Source of the DNA: a virus
IMG/VR virus record: IMGVR_UViG_3300009169_000021
Coordinates: 1 to 64,000 of that record
Strand: one strand, 5' to 3'
DNA: 64,000 nucleotides
Shown here: one piece after another, positions 16,465-24,215 of the stretch
Layout: every line of letters starts with the position of its first letter
Numbering within the stretch: the stretch's first letter is position 1
Made by a program: the position numbers and the translations under genes
The notes under the pieces: generated by a model
The model's input: the letters and a program-made list of their open reading frames with translations, nothing else
The model's database searches: none
Told to the model about the DNA's origin: nothing

Positions 16465-16947
16465 GTGAAGTGTAAAGATTGTAGATATAATTTGAGTTGT
16501 ATGATACCATTAAATTGTGGGTGTTATGAGGAAAAAGAAATGACAGATGATGAATGGCAACAGAAAGTTAAAGATATTTATGAGGAGAAAGAAATGAATT
16601 TAGGTGAAAGTCAAATAAAAAATGAAGTTAAATGGAACAGTCTATCGGAAGAAAAAAATAAGTTTGTATTTGAAAATGAGGAACAGTTTTTTTTGACAGA
16701 AAAACAAGCAAATCTATTTTACAATTTATATATCGGATGGAAACCAACAAAAGAGGAATTTATTATTACTGCTAAACAAACAAATCTAATTAAAAAATCA
16801 GAATTACAAACTTCTGTAGATCATGTAGAAAATATGTATAAAAAATATATGGATAGTTGTGATAATGATAATGCAGCAATAATTATTGATGATCTATATG
16901 CAGTAATTCAATTATTAAAAAAAGATCATCCGGAGTTTAATAAATAA
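16465..16947 (+). CDS. Paralogue family protein with Cys cluster and KSELQ motif
   Basis: The 160-residue protein starts at GTG 16465 behind AAGGAG at 16451-16456. It opens with CKDCRYNLSC and CGC (residues 3-20), then has FVFENEEQ, NLIKKSELQTSV and HVENMYKKY, matching the order of the protein at 1764-2165. The two shared blocks and N-terminal cysteines make them paralogues. A shorter form of the C-terminal motif (CDYIENMYNLY) is seen at 24216-24722. Function unknown. Confidence 0.7.
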   Translation: MKCKDCRYNLSCMIPLNCGCYEEKEMTDDEWQQKVKDIYEEKEMNLGESQIKNEVKWNSLSEEKNKFVFENEEQFFLTEKQANLFYNLYIGWKPTKEEFIITAKQTNLIKKSELQTSVDHVENMYKKYMDSCDNDNAAIIIDDLYAVIQLLKKDHPEFNK

Positions 16948-17039
16948 TGGGAAAAATTGAAATATTTTTAGTTGGTTGTATGATAGGAACAATACTAATG
17001 GCAATAATATTAACTCTAATACAGAATGGAATAATATAA
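16947..17039 (+). CDS. Single-pass membrane peptide, 30 residues
   Basis: The ATG overlaps the TAA of the previous gene and the TAA overlaps the ATG of the next (TAATG). The peptide is a short charged start (MGKIEIF) followed by about 20 hydrophobic residues, one membrane helix. Overlaps at both ends support real translation. It could be a small inner-membrane regulator; nothing more can be said. Confidence 0.5.
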   Translation: MGKIEIFLVGCMIGTILMAIILTLIQNGII

Positions 17040-17311
17040 TGAAATCACTTTTTATGAAAACTTTAGATGAAAGATTTTTACATGATAGATGGAATTCATT
17101 ATCACATAGTTTTAAACCTCCTATAACAAAATTTATACAATTCGATCTTATTACTTATAAGGATCAATGGCAATTTGGTATTACTTTCAACATATCATGG
17201 AAAGATAAAATTTATATGTCTATTGAAGATGTAACTCATGGACATATATGGATTGATTTAGGTAAATGGTGTTTAGAAATATCTATAATGGATTATAAGG
17301 GGTGGATATAA
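17039..17311 (+). CDS. Unknown small protein
   Basis: I use ATG 17039, which overlaps the previous stop; a TTG further upstream lies inside the membrane peptide gene. The 90-residue product has alternating aromatic strands (FDLITYKDQWQFGITF) and ends IDLGKWCLEISIMDYKGWI, a WxxGxWxxEI-like ending seen in many small phage proteins of unknown function. Confidence 0.6.
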   Translation: MKSLFMKTLDERFLHDRWNSLSHSFKPPITKFIQFDLITYKDQWQFGITFNISWKDKIYMSIEDVTHGHIWIDLGKWCLEISIMDYKGWI

Positions 17312-17659
17312 ATGAAAAAAATAATAATAGCAATCTGCTTAATATTAGCAATATCTTTAGGAATTAACATTTGGTTTTTTTCTGGTAAAGGTATTGAAAT
17401 AAATAATTTTACTTATAATAGACAATATCAATATCAGCAGCAATTTCAAGGACAACTCTTAATAAATCAATGGACTGCTGAAGGTAATAAAATTGAATGG
17501 AAAATGATAGAAGTAGATTATGATAAAATAACAATAGAACTTGATAAACTTCATCCTATATCCTCTTTATATGCTAAAGTAACTAGAATGCCCTCTACGG
17601 GAGTTTGTTTAATTTACTACCCTGAGATTTTCACTAAAACTAAAGAAATTACTAAATAA
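17312..17659 (+). CDS. Membrane-anchored or exported small protein
   Basis: The 115-residue protein has an N-terminal membrane segment (KKIIIAICLILAISLGINIW, residues 2-21) without a clear cleavage site, then a Tyr/Gln-rich soluble part (NRQYQYQQQFQGQ). The likely topology is one anchor with the rest outside the cytoplasm. It might act at the host envelope; a spanin role was considered but there is no coiled coil. Confidence 0.6.
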   Translation: MKKIIIAICLILAISLGINIWFFSGKGIEINNFTYNRQYQYQQQFQGQLLINQWTAEGNKIEWKMIEVDYDKITIELDKLHPISSLYAKVTRMPSTGVCLIYYPEIFTKTKEITK

Positions 17660-17679
17660 AACATAAGGAGAAATTCAAT

Positions 17680-17862
17680 ATGGTACTTAGCTGGAAAAAA
17701 ATTAGATTTAATCTTTTTAAATATAAATTTACAAAACCTGTAATAGAAATAAATCTTGATTGGTTAGGTGAACATTATTCTACTTTCATTTGTACTTTCT
17801 CTTCGATGACATTTGAAGAATATGTTAATATTTACAAAACTAAAGGTTATAAAATAATATGA
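17680..17862 (+). CDS. Small protein, unknown
   Basis: A 60-residue basic protein with aromatic residues throughout and no recognised motif. It starts after AAGGAG at 17665-17670. Its stop overlaps the next ATG. Confidence 0.5.
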   Translation: MVLSWKKIRFNLFKYKFTKPVIEINLDWLGEHYSTFICTFSSMTFEEYVNIYKTKGYKII

Positions 17863-17993
17863 TTGCTAAAATATTTATCACGATAATTTTTTGTGTTCAT
17901 ATCTCTGATATTCCAAAAATGATTAGCCCTACTAATCAAGGTATAGTTTTTATTCTTTATGTTTTAGCTATAATTTTATTATGGGGTATTTAG
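17859..17993 (+). CDS. Two-helix membrane peptide, 44 residues
   Basis: ATG 17859 overlaps the previous stop (ATGA) and the frame ends at TAG 17991-17993, one base before the next GTG. The peptide has two hydrophobic segments, AKIFITIIFCV and IVFILYVLAIILLWGI, separated by a polar loop. It resembles a small holin-like or accessory membrane peptide in shape only. Confidence 0.5.
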   Translation: MIAKIFITIIFCVHISDIPKMISPTNQGIVFILYVLAIILLWGI

Positions 17994-17994
17994 A

Positions 17995-18357
17995 GTGAAA
18001 AAATTTTTAATCTTTTTTATTATTTTATTTTCAATAAATGGGTATTCCAAAATGAATGAAGATTTTGTTAGAGAAGGTTTTGTACAATTTAAAATTCATT
18101 CGAATCATTATTATCAATTTTCTTTATTTCTGAAAGCTAATACAAAATATTTTTTTAGATTAAATGGTGAAACTATTTTTAATTTCCAAATGATAGAGCC
18201 ATCAGGAAATGAATGGGATCTTCATATAGCGAAATCTTCAAATATGAAAAATTATGATATGGTAGTTTGGGAAAACATTTTAGATAGGGGTGAATATGTT
18301 ATTAGAATATATACCATTTCTGATAACATTATAACAATGCAATGGGGTGAGTACTAA
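17995..18357 (+). CDS. Secreted small protein with PPC-like beta sandwich
   Basis: The 120-residue protein has a typical signal peptide (KKFLIFFIILFSINGYSK, residues 2-19). The mature part has LKANTKYFFRLNG, IEPSGNEWDL and LDRGEYVIRIYT, an order like that of bacterial pre-peptidase C-terminal (PPC) domains. It is probably exported to the periplasm or surface. The start is GTG 17995. The role is unknown; envelope modification or exclusion of other phages are possibilities. Confidence 0.55.
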   Translation: MKKFLIFFIILFSINGYSKMNEDFVREGFVQFKIHSNHYYQFSLFLKANTKYFFRLNGETIFNFQMIEPSGNEWDLHIAKSSNMKNYDMVVWENILDRGEYVIRIYTISDNIITMQWGEY

Positions 18358-18641
18358 TGACATTAACTATATTATCTATAATAATGATAGGTCTAATAAT
18401 AATATATTTAATAAATGATGTATGCTGTCAAGATTTAAATTATTATTTAAAACAGGAGAGAATTAAATTTTTAACTGGAACTACTAATGAGATGATGTAT
18501 CAAATAAATTTCAGAAGAAGACACATAGATACATTAGCTAAGAAATATAATTGGGATGAAGAATTTTTAATGAAAAAATATTATGATAGTGGTTATGAAT
18601 CATTGGTTACTTTTGAATTAAATGAATTGAGAGGAAATTGA
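18357..18641 (+). CDS. Membrane-anchored small protein
   Basis: The 94-residue protein has one N-terminal membrane helix (ILSIIMIGLIIIYLI, residues 5-19) followed by a charged helical cytoplasmic part that includes FRRRHIDTLAKKYNW. It starts within the stop of the previous gene. The segment resembling a helix-turn-helix (IDTLAKKYNWDEEFL) might bind DNA or a protein, which is speculative. Confidence 0.55.
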   Translation: MTLTILSIIMIGLIIIYLINDVCCQDLNYYLKQERIKFLTGTTNEMMYQINFRRRHIDTLAKKYNWDEEFLMKKYYDSGYESLVTFELNELRGN

Positions 18642-18642
18642 A

Positions 18643-19122
18643 TTGAGACAAAATATAAACGTATATGATGAGATGTTTACAAATGATAGTAGAAGATTTT
18701 ATCCAGAAACTCATCCAGTAGTAGTACATGAACCACTTAAAACTAATTTTATAATACTTGAATCACCTGAAGATATAAGAAAAGGATTACTGAGTTTAGT
18801 TTCTTTCGAAAAGGAAGATTTAATTGCTCAATGTATAGGTATAGCATTACCATATCAAACATTACATACATTACAATTTTCAGAAACTATATTTTATCAC
18901 GATCCATTTTTTGCAGGTTATCTCCTCCACTCATGCGATCCTAATAGCGAACTTAAAATGTTAGACTTTACTCTTCATGCTATTAAAGATATTAAGCCAT
19001 TTGAACTCATAACTATAAATTATAATCATACAGAAAAATCTCTTTATCAGGGATTTAATTGTTTATGTGGTTCTCCTAATTGTCAAAAATGGATTTCTGG
19101 TTACGATAATAACAATAATTGA
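18643..19122 (+). CDS. SET-domain protein (lysine methyltransferase-like)
   Basis: The 159-residue protein starts at TTG 18643, 8 bases after GAGAGG. Residues 91-101 read AGYLLHSCDPN, the SET-N NHSCxPN signature with a small change; it continues AIKDIKPFELITINY (the usual IxxGEELxxxY part). It ends with GFNCLCGSPNC and WISGY, a post-SET zinc cysteine cluster (Cys140, 142, 147). SET enzymes transfer methyl from SAM to lysine. The N-terminal SET half is short, so activity is not certain. Related bacterial and phage members have unknown targets. Confidence 0.75.
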   Translation: MRQNINVYDEMFTNDSRRFYPETHPVVVHEPLKTNFIILESPEDIRKGLLSLVSFEKEDLIAQCIGIALPYQTLHTLQFSETIFYHDPFFAGYLLHSCDPNSELKMLDFTLHAIKDIKPFELITINYNHTEKSLYQGFNCLCGSPNCQKWISGYDNNNN

Positions 19123-19124
19123 AT

Positions 19125-19148
19125 TATCTACTAATTAAAAAAATAAAT
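19125..19148 (+). promoter_or_regulatory. Weak L-type promoter-like element before the sugar cassette
   Basis: TATCTACTAATTAAAAAA is an imperfect copy of the L-type core (TAATT in place of TAATAT). It is followed by AGGGGG and the ATG of the cytidylyltransferase gene. It suggests that the sugar cassette may be expressed with or shortly before the late genes. Confidence 0.35.
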
Positions 19149-19162
19149 TATTAGGGGGTTGT

Positions 19163-19918
19163 ATGAAGGTTATTATTTTAGCTGGGGGTAAAGGCTCCAG
19201 ATTAGGTGAAGAAACAAATAAAATTCCAAAACCGCTAGTAACTATAGGTGATAAACCTATATTATGGCATTTAATAAAACAGTATGCTTATTATAATCAT
19301 AATGAGTTTATTATTTGTTGTGGTTATAAGGGTTATCTGATTAAATCCTATTTTAAAGATTATTATTTACATAATACAAATATAACTATTGATCTTTTTA
19401 AAAATGAAACCATATATCATACACCTACTTCAGAGACATGGAAAATTTCCTGTGTAGATACAGGTGAAGAGAATCTTACCGGAAGTCGAATTAAACAAGT
19501 TAAAGATTATATTGAAGATGATGAAAATTTTATGATATCATATGGAGATAATGTATCTAATATAGATATAGATAAACTAATTGAATTTCATAAATCACAT
19601 GGAAAAATAGCTACATTATCTGCTGTTAAAATTAAGGGTAAATTTGGTAGTATTGATATAGATGGTGATAAAGTTAAAAGTTTTGAAGAAAAGAAAGATA
19701 CTTATATCAATGGTGGATATATGGTATTTAATAGAAAAATATTTGATTATTTAGATGATGATATGTTGGAAAAAAATACATTACCTTTATTAGCTAGTAT
19801 AGAGGAACTTCTTTGTTATAAACATGATGATTTTTGGGCTTGTATGGATAATATAAAAGAAAGAGATGATTTAAATAAATTATGGATAGATAATAATGCT
19901 CCTTGGAAAATATGGTAA
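19163..19918 (+). CDS. rfbF: Glucose-1-phosphate cytidylyltransferase
   Basis: The 251-residue enzyme would make CDP-glucose from CTP and glucose 1-phosphate, the first step of CDP-dideoxyhexose synthesis. It shows the nucleotidyltransferase signature LAGGKGSRL at residues 6-14, the RfbF-specific CVDTGEENLTGSRIKQVKDY, an MISYGDNVSN metal site, and the ending FWACMDNIKERDDLNKLW with NAPWKIW. Length is close to the family norm of about 257. The gene starts the cassette and its end lies just before the RfbH gene. Confidence 0.9.
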   Translation: MKVIILAGGKGSRLGEETNKIPKPLVTIGDKPILWHLIKQYAYYNHNEFIICCGYKGYLIKSYFKDYYLHNTNITIDLFKNETIYHTPTSETWKISCVDTGEENLTGSRIKQVKDYIEDDENFMISYGDNVSNIDIDKLIEFHKSHGKIATLSAVKIKGKFGSIDIDGDKVKSFEEKKDTYINGGYMVFNRKIFDYLDDDMLEKNTLPLLASIEELLCYKHDDFWACMDNIKERDDLNKLWIDNNAPWKIW

Positions 19919-19923
19919 ATTTT

Positions 19924-21231
19924 ATGAATAAAAGTACTCATATAAAAAATGATATATTAAAAAAAGTTGAAGAGTATTATATAGAAACTCAAAAAGAAAA
20001 AGATGTATCTACAGTTATAAATTATTCAAAAAAAATCTTTGATCATAATGAATTACAAAATTCTATTGAAGCTGTTTTAGATATGCATTGGACTGCTGGA
20101 AGATGGGTTAAATCGTTTGAAAATAAATTAAAAACTTTTCTTAATGTAAAGTATACTTATATGGTTAATAGTGGTAGTTCGGCTAATTTAATAGCTTTTC
20201 ATACTTTAACTTCTTTTTCTTTAGGAGAAAGACGTATAAAAAGAGGTGACGAAGTAATTACAGTTGCTTGTTGTTTTCCAACTACAGTATCACCTATAAT
20301 TTTATATGGTGCTATACCTGTTTTTGTTGATGTAGATCTTAATGCTAATATAGATATAACACAACTTGAAAAAGCTTTATCTAATAAAACTAAAGCTGTA
20401 ATGATAGCACATACATTAGGAAATCCTTTCAATATAGAAGTAGTTGAATCTTTTTGTAAAAAAAATAATTTATTTTTAATTTCAGATTGTTGTGATGCAT
20501 TAGGATCTAAATATAAAAATAAATCTGTAGAAAGTTATGGTGATATTTCTACATCATCTTTTTATCCAGCTCATCATATAGGAGTTGGTCAAGGTGGGGC
20601 TGTTCATACAAATAATAAAGAACTATCTAAAATAATTCAATCAATGATAGAATGGGGACGATCTTGTAACTGTGATTCTGCACAAGATAATAAATGTGGA
20701 AATAGATTTAATAAACAATTAGGACAATTACCTTTTGGATATGATCATAAATATTGTTATGACTATTTCTCTTTTAATGTTGCTTCTACCGATTTACAAG
20801 CATCTATCGGAGTAGCTCAATTAGATAAACTCCCTTCTTTTATATTAAAAAGAAAAGAGAATTATAGATTATTATATAACGAACTATATAATTTTTCTGA
20901 TCATTTGATTTTATCTGATGTAAGTGATTATGCTGATCCCTCTTGGTTTTCTTTTTTAATAATATTAAAAGATAATGTTAATAGACATGAATTTATAAAT
21001 TATTTAGAACAAAAGAGTATTCAAACTAGACCTCTCTTTGCAGGTAACTTTTTAAAGCATCCTGCATTTGAATCATTACAACAGAATATTGACTATAGAG
21101 TTATAGGAGAATTAACTAATACAGACTTAATACTAAATAAAGGGTTTTTTATTGGATGTTATCCTGGAATAAGTATTTCTGATATATATTATATAGTTGA
21201 TACATTTAAACAATATTTTAAAAAATTATAA
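19924..21231 (+). CDS. rfbH: CDP-6-deoxy-4-keto-glucose 3-dehydrase (E1/RfbH), [2Fe-2S] and PLP/PMP
   Basis: The enzyme removes the 3-hydroxyl of CDP-4-keto-6-deoxyglucose. I chose ATG 19924 (435 residues; family about 437); TTG 19903 and ATG 19912 are alternatives. It is a DegT/DnrJ/EryC1 fold in which the PLP lysine is replaced: SSFYPAHHIGVGQGGAV carries the E1-type histidine at about 218. Cys190, 248, 250 and 258 give the exact C-X57-C-X-C-X7-C pattern of the E1 [2Fe-2S] cluster. So all special cofactor features of E1 are kept. It needs an electron donor, possibly the next gene product. Confidence 0.9.
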   Translation: MNKSTHIKNDILKKVEEYYIETQKEKDVSTVINYSKKIFDHNELQNSIEAVLDMHWTAGRWVKSFENKLKTFLNVKYTYMVNSGSSANLIAFHTLTSFSLGERRIKRGDEVITVACCFPTTVSPIILYGAIPVFVDVDLNANIDITQLEKALSNKTKAVMIAHTLGNPFNIEVVESFCKKNNLFLISDCCDALGSKYKNKSVESYGDISTSSFYPAHHIGVGQGGAVHTNNKELSKIIQSMIEWGRSCNCDSAQDNKCGNRFNKQLGQLPFGYDHKYCYDYFSFNVASTDLQASIGVAQLDKLPSFILKRKENYRLLYNELYNFSDHLILSDVSDYADPSWFSFLIILKDNVNRHEFINYLEQKSIQTRPLFAGNFLKHPAFESLQQNIDYRVIGELTNTDLILNKGFFIGCYPGISISDIYYIVDTFKQYFKKL

Positions 21232-21240
21232 AGGATAAAT

Positions 21241-22245
21241 ATGTTAAAAAATATTTTAGATAATAAAAAATGTTTCAAATTAGTTTGTGGTGCTGGTAAT
21301 GAAGATGCTGATGAAGTAGAAAAACTTGTAGCTGTTTATGCAAAAGCAGGGGCAAATTATTTTGATCTATCAGCTAAACCTGAAATAGTTAATGCTGCAT
21401 ATAAAGGATTAAGAAGAGTAATACCTGAAAATAAATTACAAAATTATCATCTTAATGTAAGTGTTGGTATTAAAGGTGATCCTCATGTAAGTAAAGCATT
21501 TATTGATCAAACAAAATGTACTCTATGTGGTCAATGTAATAATACATGTAAAATACAAAGAGCTGTAATTACAGAAAATATTGGAATAAAGGGGAAAATA
21601 AAGCAATATATAGATAATAAGAAATGTATTGGATGTGGTCATTGTATAGAATATTGTAAAGCTAAAGCAATATCTATGAAATCAGAAGATAAAGATTTAA
21701 ATGAAGTACTACCAGAGCTAATTCAAAAAGGATTATCATCTATAGAATTACATGCTGTAAGTGAAGATATAAATAAAATAGTAAAACAATGGGATATTAT
21801 TCAAAAACATTTTAAAGGTATAATTAGTTTATGTATAGATCGTTCTTTAATGGGGGATAAATATTTAATTAAATTTATTAAAAGTTTAATTTCAACAAGA
21901 GATAACTTTACAACAATTATTCAAGCCGATGGTTGTCCTATGGGTGGAACAGATAATGAACCAAGTACAACTCTTCAAGCAATAGCAATAGCACAAATTA
22001 TTCAAAAAGAAAATCTACCTGTTTATCTCTTATTATCGGGTGGAACAAATCTTCATACAACTAAACTTGCAAAAGATTTTGGAATATCGGCTAATGGGGT
22101 TGCTTTAGGTTCTTATGCTAGAATGATAATTAAAGATCTTATAAATCAACCTGATTTTTGGGAAAATAAAGTAGTATTTGAAAATGCTGTAAATAAAGCT
22201 ATAGACTTAGTTCATTATTCATTAAAATATCTAGGTGATAAATAA
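21241..22245 (+). CDS. LdpA-like protein with two [4Fe-4S] clusters
   Basis: The 334-residue protein has KLVCGAGNEDADEVEKLVAV at its start, like LdpA of cyanobacteria and relatives. Two ferredoxin motifs follow: CTLCGQCNNTC (Cys93, 96, 99, 103) and CIGCGHCIEYC (Cys129, 132, 135, 139). The C-terminal half is a barrel-like domain with ADGCPMGGTDNEPSTT, the LdpA C-terminal signature. Its place directly after rfbH suggests that it passes electrons to the RfbH cluster in place of the usual E3 flavoprotein. That partnership is my inference. The stop overlaps the next ATG. Confidence 0.75.
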   Translation: MLKNILDNKKCFKLVCGAGNEDADEVEKLVAVYAKAGANYFDLSAKPEIVNAAYKGLRRVIPENKLQNYHLNVSVGIKGDPHVSKAFIDQTKCTLCGQCNNTCKIQRAVITENIGIKGKIKQYIDNKKCIGCGHCIEYCKAKAISMKSEDKDLNEVLPELIQKGLSSIELHAVSEDINKIVKQWDIIQKHFKGIISLCIDRSLMGDKYLIKFIKSLISTRDNFTTIIQADGCPMGGTDNEPSTTLQAIAIAQIIQKENLPVYLLLSGGTNLHTTKLAKDFGISANGVALGSYARMIIKDLINQPDFWENKVVFENAVNKAIDLVHYSLKYLGDK

Positions 22246-23003
22246 TGGTTAATCTATATACACAAAATTGGAAATTAGAAAATATAAGTTGTGTTTTATT
22301 TGATAAAGATGGAACTATTTTAGATAGTCATATTTATTGGGGTAGAATAATTGAACGTAGGAGTTTAGCTCTTATATCAGCTTATGAATTATCTTTCGAT
22401 AGACATGATGAATTATGTAAAGTAATGGGATTAGATTTAAAATCAGGTAAATTATTAGAAAAAGGACCAATAGCTTTAGTAAGTAGAAATGATGTTATTA
22501 AAATTATGGTGGATTATTTTAAAAAACATAATTTAAAAATATCTGATGAATCTATTTCAGATATATTTGATAAAGAACACAAACTTTTTAATAAAGAATT
22601 AACTTCTTATATAAATCCATTACCTGGAGCATTAGATTTAATAAGACGATTAAAAAGAAAAAATATAAAAATTGCTATAGTAACTAGTGATACAGTTGAT
22701 AATACTATTTCAATATTAAATCATTGGAAAGTAACTGGATTTTTTGATTTTATTGTAGGAAAAGAAACTCTTAGCGAATCTAAAGAAACAGGAATACCTG
22801 CTTTACATGCTCTTAAACATTTTAATATGAATCCTGAATTTGCTATAACTATTGGTGATGCTCCTATAGACATACTTATGGCAAATAATGCAAAAATGAA
22901 AGCTGGAATAGGTGTTACAACTGGACAAGTTCCTGCATATACTTTGTCTACTTATACTAATTATGTATGTGATACTTTATTAGATGTTCATATAGAGGTT
23001 TGA
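22245..23003 (+). CDS. HAD-family phosphatase
   Basis: The 252-residue protein has all four HAD motifs: DKDGT at residues 20-24 with the nucleophile Asp20, AIVTSD near 143-148, a conserved Lys before the last motif, and TIGDAPIDI near 203-211. The helical cap of about 90 residues lies between motifs I and II. In the cassette it may dephosphorylate a sugar or keto-acid phosphate such as an aldol product, but its substrate cannot be told from sequence. It overlaps both neighbours by one to three bases. Confidence 0.8.
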   Translation: MVNLYTQNWKLENISCVLFDKDGTILDSHIYWGRIIERRSLALISAYELSFDRHDELCKVMGLDLKSGKLLEKGPIALVSRNDVIKIMVDYFKKHNLKISDESISDIFDKEHKLFNKELTSYINPLPGALDLIRRLKRKNIKIAIVTSDTVDNTISILNHWKVTGFFDFIVGKETLSESKETGIPALHALKHFNMNPEFAITIGDAPIDILMANNAKMKAGIGVTTGQVPAYTLSTYTNYVCDTLLDVHIEV

Positions 23004-24028
23004 TGAATATATTAGATTGTACTTTTAGAGATGGTGGTCATTTAAACAGATGGGATTTTGATAATCAATGTGTAATAGACTCCTATATAGCATCAGCAAA
23101 AAGTAACGTAGATTATTTTGAAATTGGTTATAGAACACCTTCAAGTATAAAAAATTTAGGTTCTTTTGCATATTGTGATGATAATTTTTTATTGGATTTA
23201 ATTGAACCTATAAATAATTGTAAATTAACCCTAATGATAGATGCTGGAAAATCTAATGTAGAAATAAAAGATTGTATTATTGAGAATACTATAATAAAAG
23301 CTATTAGAGTTGCAGCTTATCCATATGAATTAAATAAAGCACTCTCTTTAGTTGAAGAAATTAAAAATAAAGGCTATGAAGTATTTCTAAATTTAATGGC
23401 ATTTTCAGAATTTACCGAAGAAAATTTTAAAACACTAAGAGATTGGAAAAATAAAGAAATACTAAACGCTATTTATTTTGCAGATAGTTTTGGTTCATTC
23501 TTACCTAATAACACAATTAAATGCATCAAAAGTTTAAAAGAAATAAATTATAATAATATAGGATTTCATGCACATAATAACTTACAACTTGCATTTGCTA
23601 ATACACTAGCTGCAATAGATCACGGTGTAAAATATGTAGATGCTTCTATATATGGTATGGGAAGAGGATCAGGGAATTTACAAATAGAAGTTCTTATTTC
23701 TTACTTAGAAAAAACAAGAAATATAAAATATAATCCTGTTCCATATTTAAATATAATAGATCAATTTTTTATTGAAATATTTGAAAAATATAGATGGGGA
23801 TATAATTTACAATCTCTGATGGGAGGAATTAAAAATATTCATCCTTATTATATAAGTACATTATTTGAGAAAGATTTATCAGTTGAACATATCTGGAATT
23901 GCTTAGATGATATTAAAACAAATTGTCCCATATCATTTTCAGCAGAAAAATTAAATGAAATTTTAGAGCAGCGATGCTTATCTTTAGAAAAAGATGAAAT
24001 TTTAGAATATATAGACAAGAAATTTTAA
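23003..24028 (+). CDS. HMGL-like aldolase/lyase
   Basis: I use ATG 23003, which overlaps the previous stop (TGATG) and follows AGAGG; a TTG one codon earlier is unlikely. The 341-residue TIM barrel begins MNILDCTFRDGGH, the metal and substrate site of the HMG-CoA lyase/isopropylmalate synthase/4-hydroxy-2-oxovalerate aldolase group (Arg9, Asp5, His13), and has GFHAHNN further on for the second metal ligands. Related short members sit in O-antigen clusters. It probably makes or breaks a carbon-carbon bond of a keto acid. No DmpG C-terminal channel part is seen. Confidence 0.8.
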   Translation: MNILDCTFRDGGHLNRWDFDNQCVIDSYIASAKSNVDYFEIGYRTPSSIKNLGSFAYCDDNFLLDLIEPINNCKLTLMIDAGKSNVEIKDCIIENTIIKAIRVAAYPYELNKALSLVEEIKNKGYEVFLNLMAFSEFTEENFKTLRDWKNKEILNAIYFADSFGSFLPNNTIKCIKSLKEINYNNIGFHAHNNLQLAFANTLAAIDHGVKYVDASIYGMGRGSGNLQIEVLISYLEKTRNIKYNPVPYLNIIDQFFIEIFEKYRWGYNLQSLMGGIKNIHPYYISTLFEKDLSVEHIWNCLDDIKTNCPISFSAEKLNEILEQRCLSLEKDEILEYIDKKF

Positions 24029-24032
24029 AAAA

Positions 24033-24071
24033 TTATACACTTTTTAAGATTTTTTAATTATATTATAAATA
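24033..24071 (+). promoter_or_regulatory. E-type promoter-like element inside the sugar cassette
   Basis: TTATACACTTTTTAAGA is followed by TTTTTTAATTATATTATAAATA. It lies between two cassette genes and drives the small membrane and repeat genes that follow. It splits the cassette into an upstream and a downstream transcription unit. Confidence 0.6.
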
Positions 24072-24098
24072 TAGAAAAGTTAAATAAGGAGAAAACTA

Positions 24099-24203
24099 AT
24101 GACTAATTATATTTTATTCGTAATAACTTTAATATTATTTTTTATACTCATGGAATTAAAATGTATAAGAGAAGAAATAAAAGAGAATAAGGAAATTAAC
24201 TAA
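24099..24203 (+). CDS. Single-pass membrane peptide, 34 residues
   Basis: ATG 24099 follows AAGGAG at 24087-24092 and the E-type promoter. The peptide has one hydrophobic segment (ILFVITLILFFILM, residues 5-18) and a charged tail ending KENKEIN. The promoter, ribosome binding site and stop just before the next gene support translation. Function unknown. Confidence 0.55.
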   Translation: MTNYILFVITLILFFILMELKCIREEIKENKEIN

Positions 24204-24215
24204 GGAGAAACAGTA

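Noticed and set aside
17312-17659. Membrane-anchored protein considered as an inner spanin
   Set aside because: The exported part is Gln/Tyr-rich without the coiled coil expected of an i-spanin, and no endolysin or o-spanin gene is next to it.
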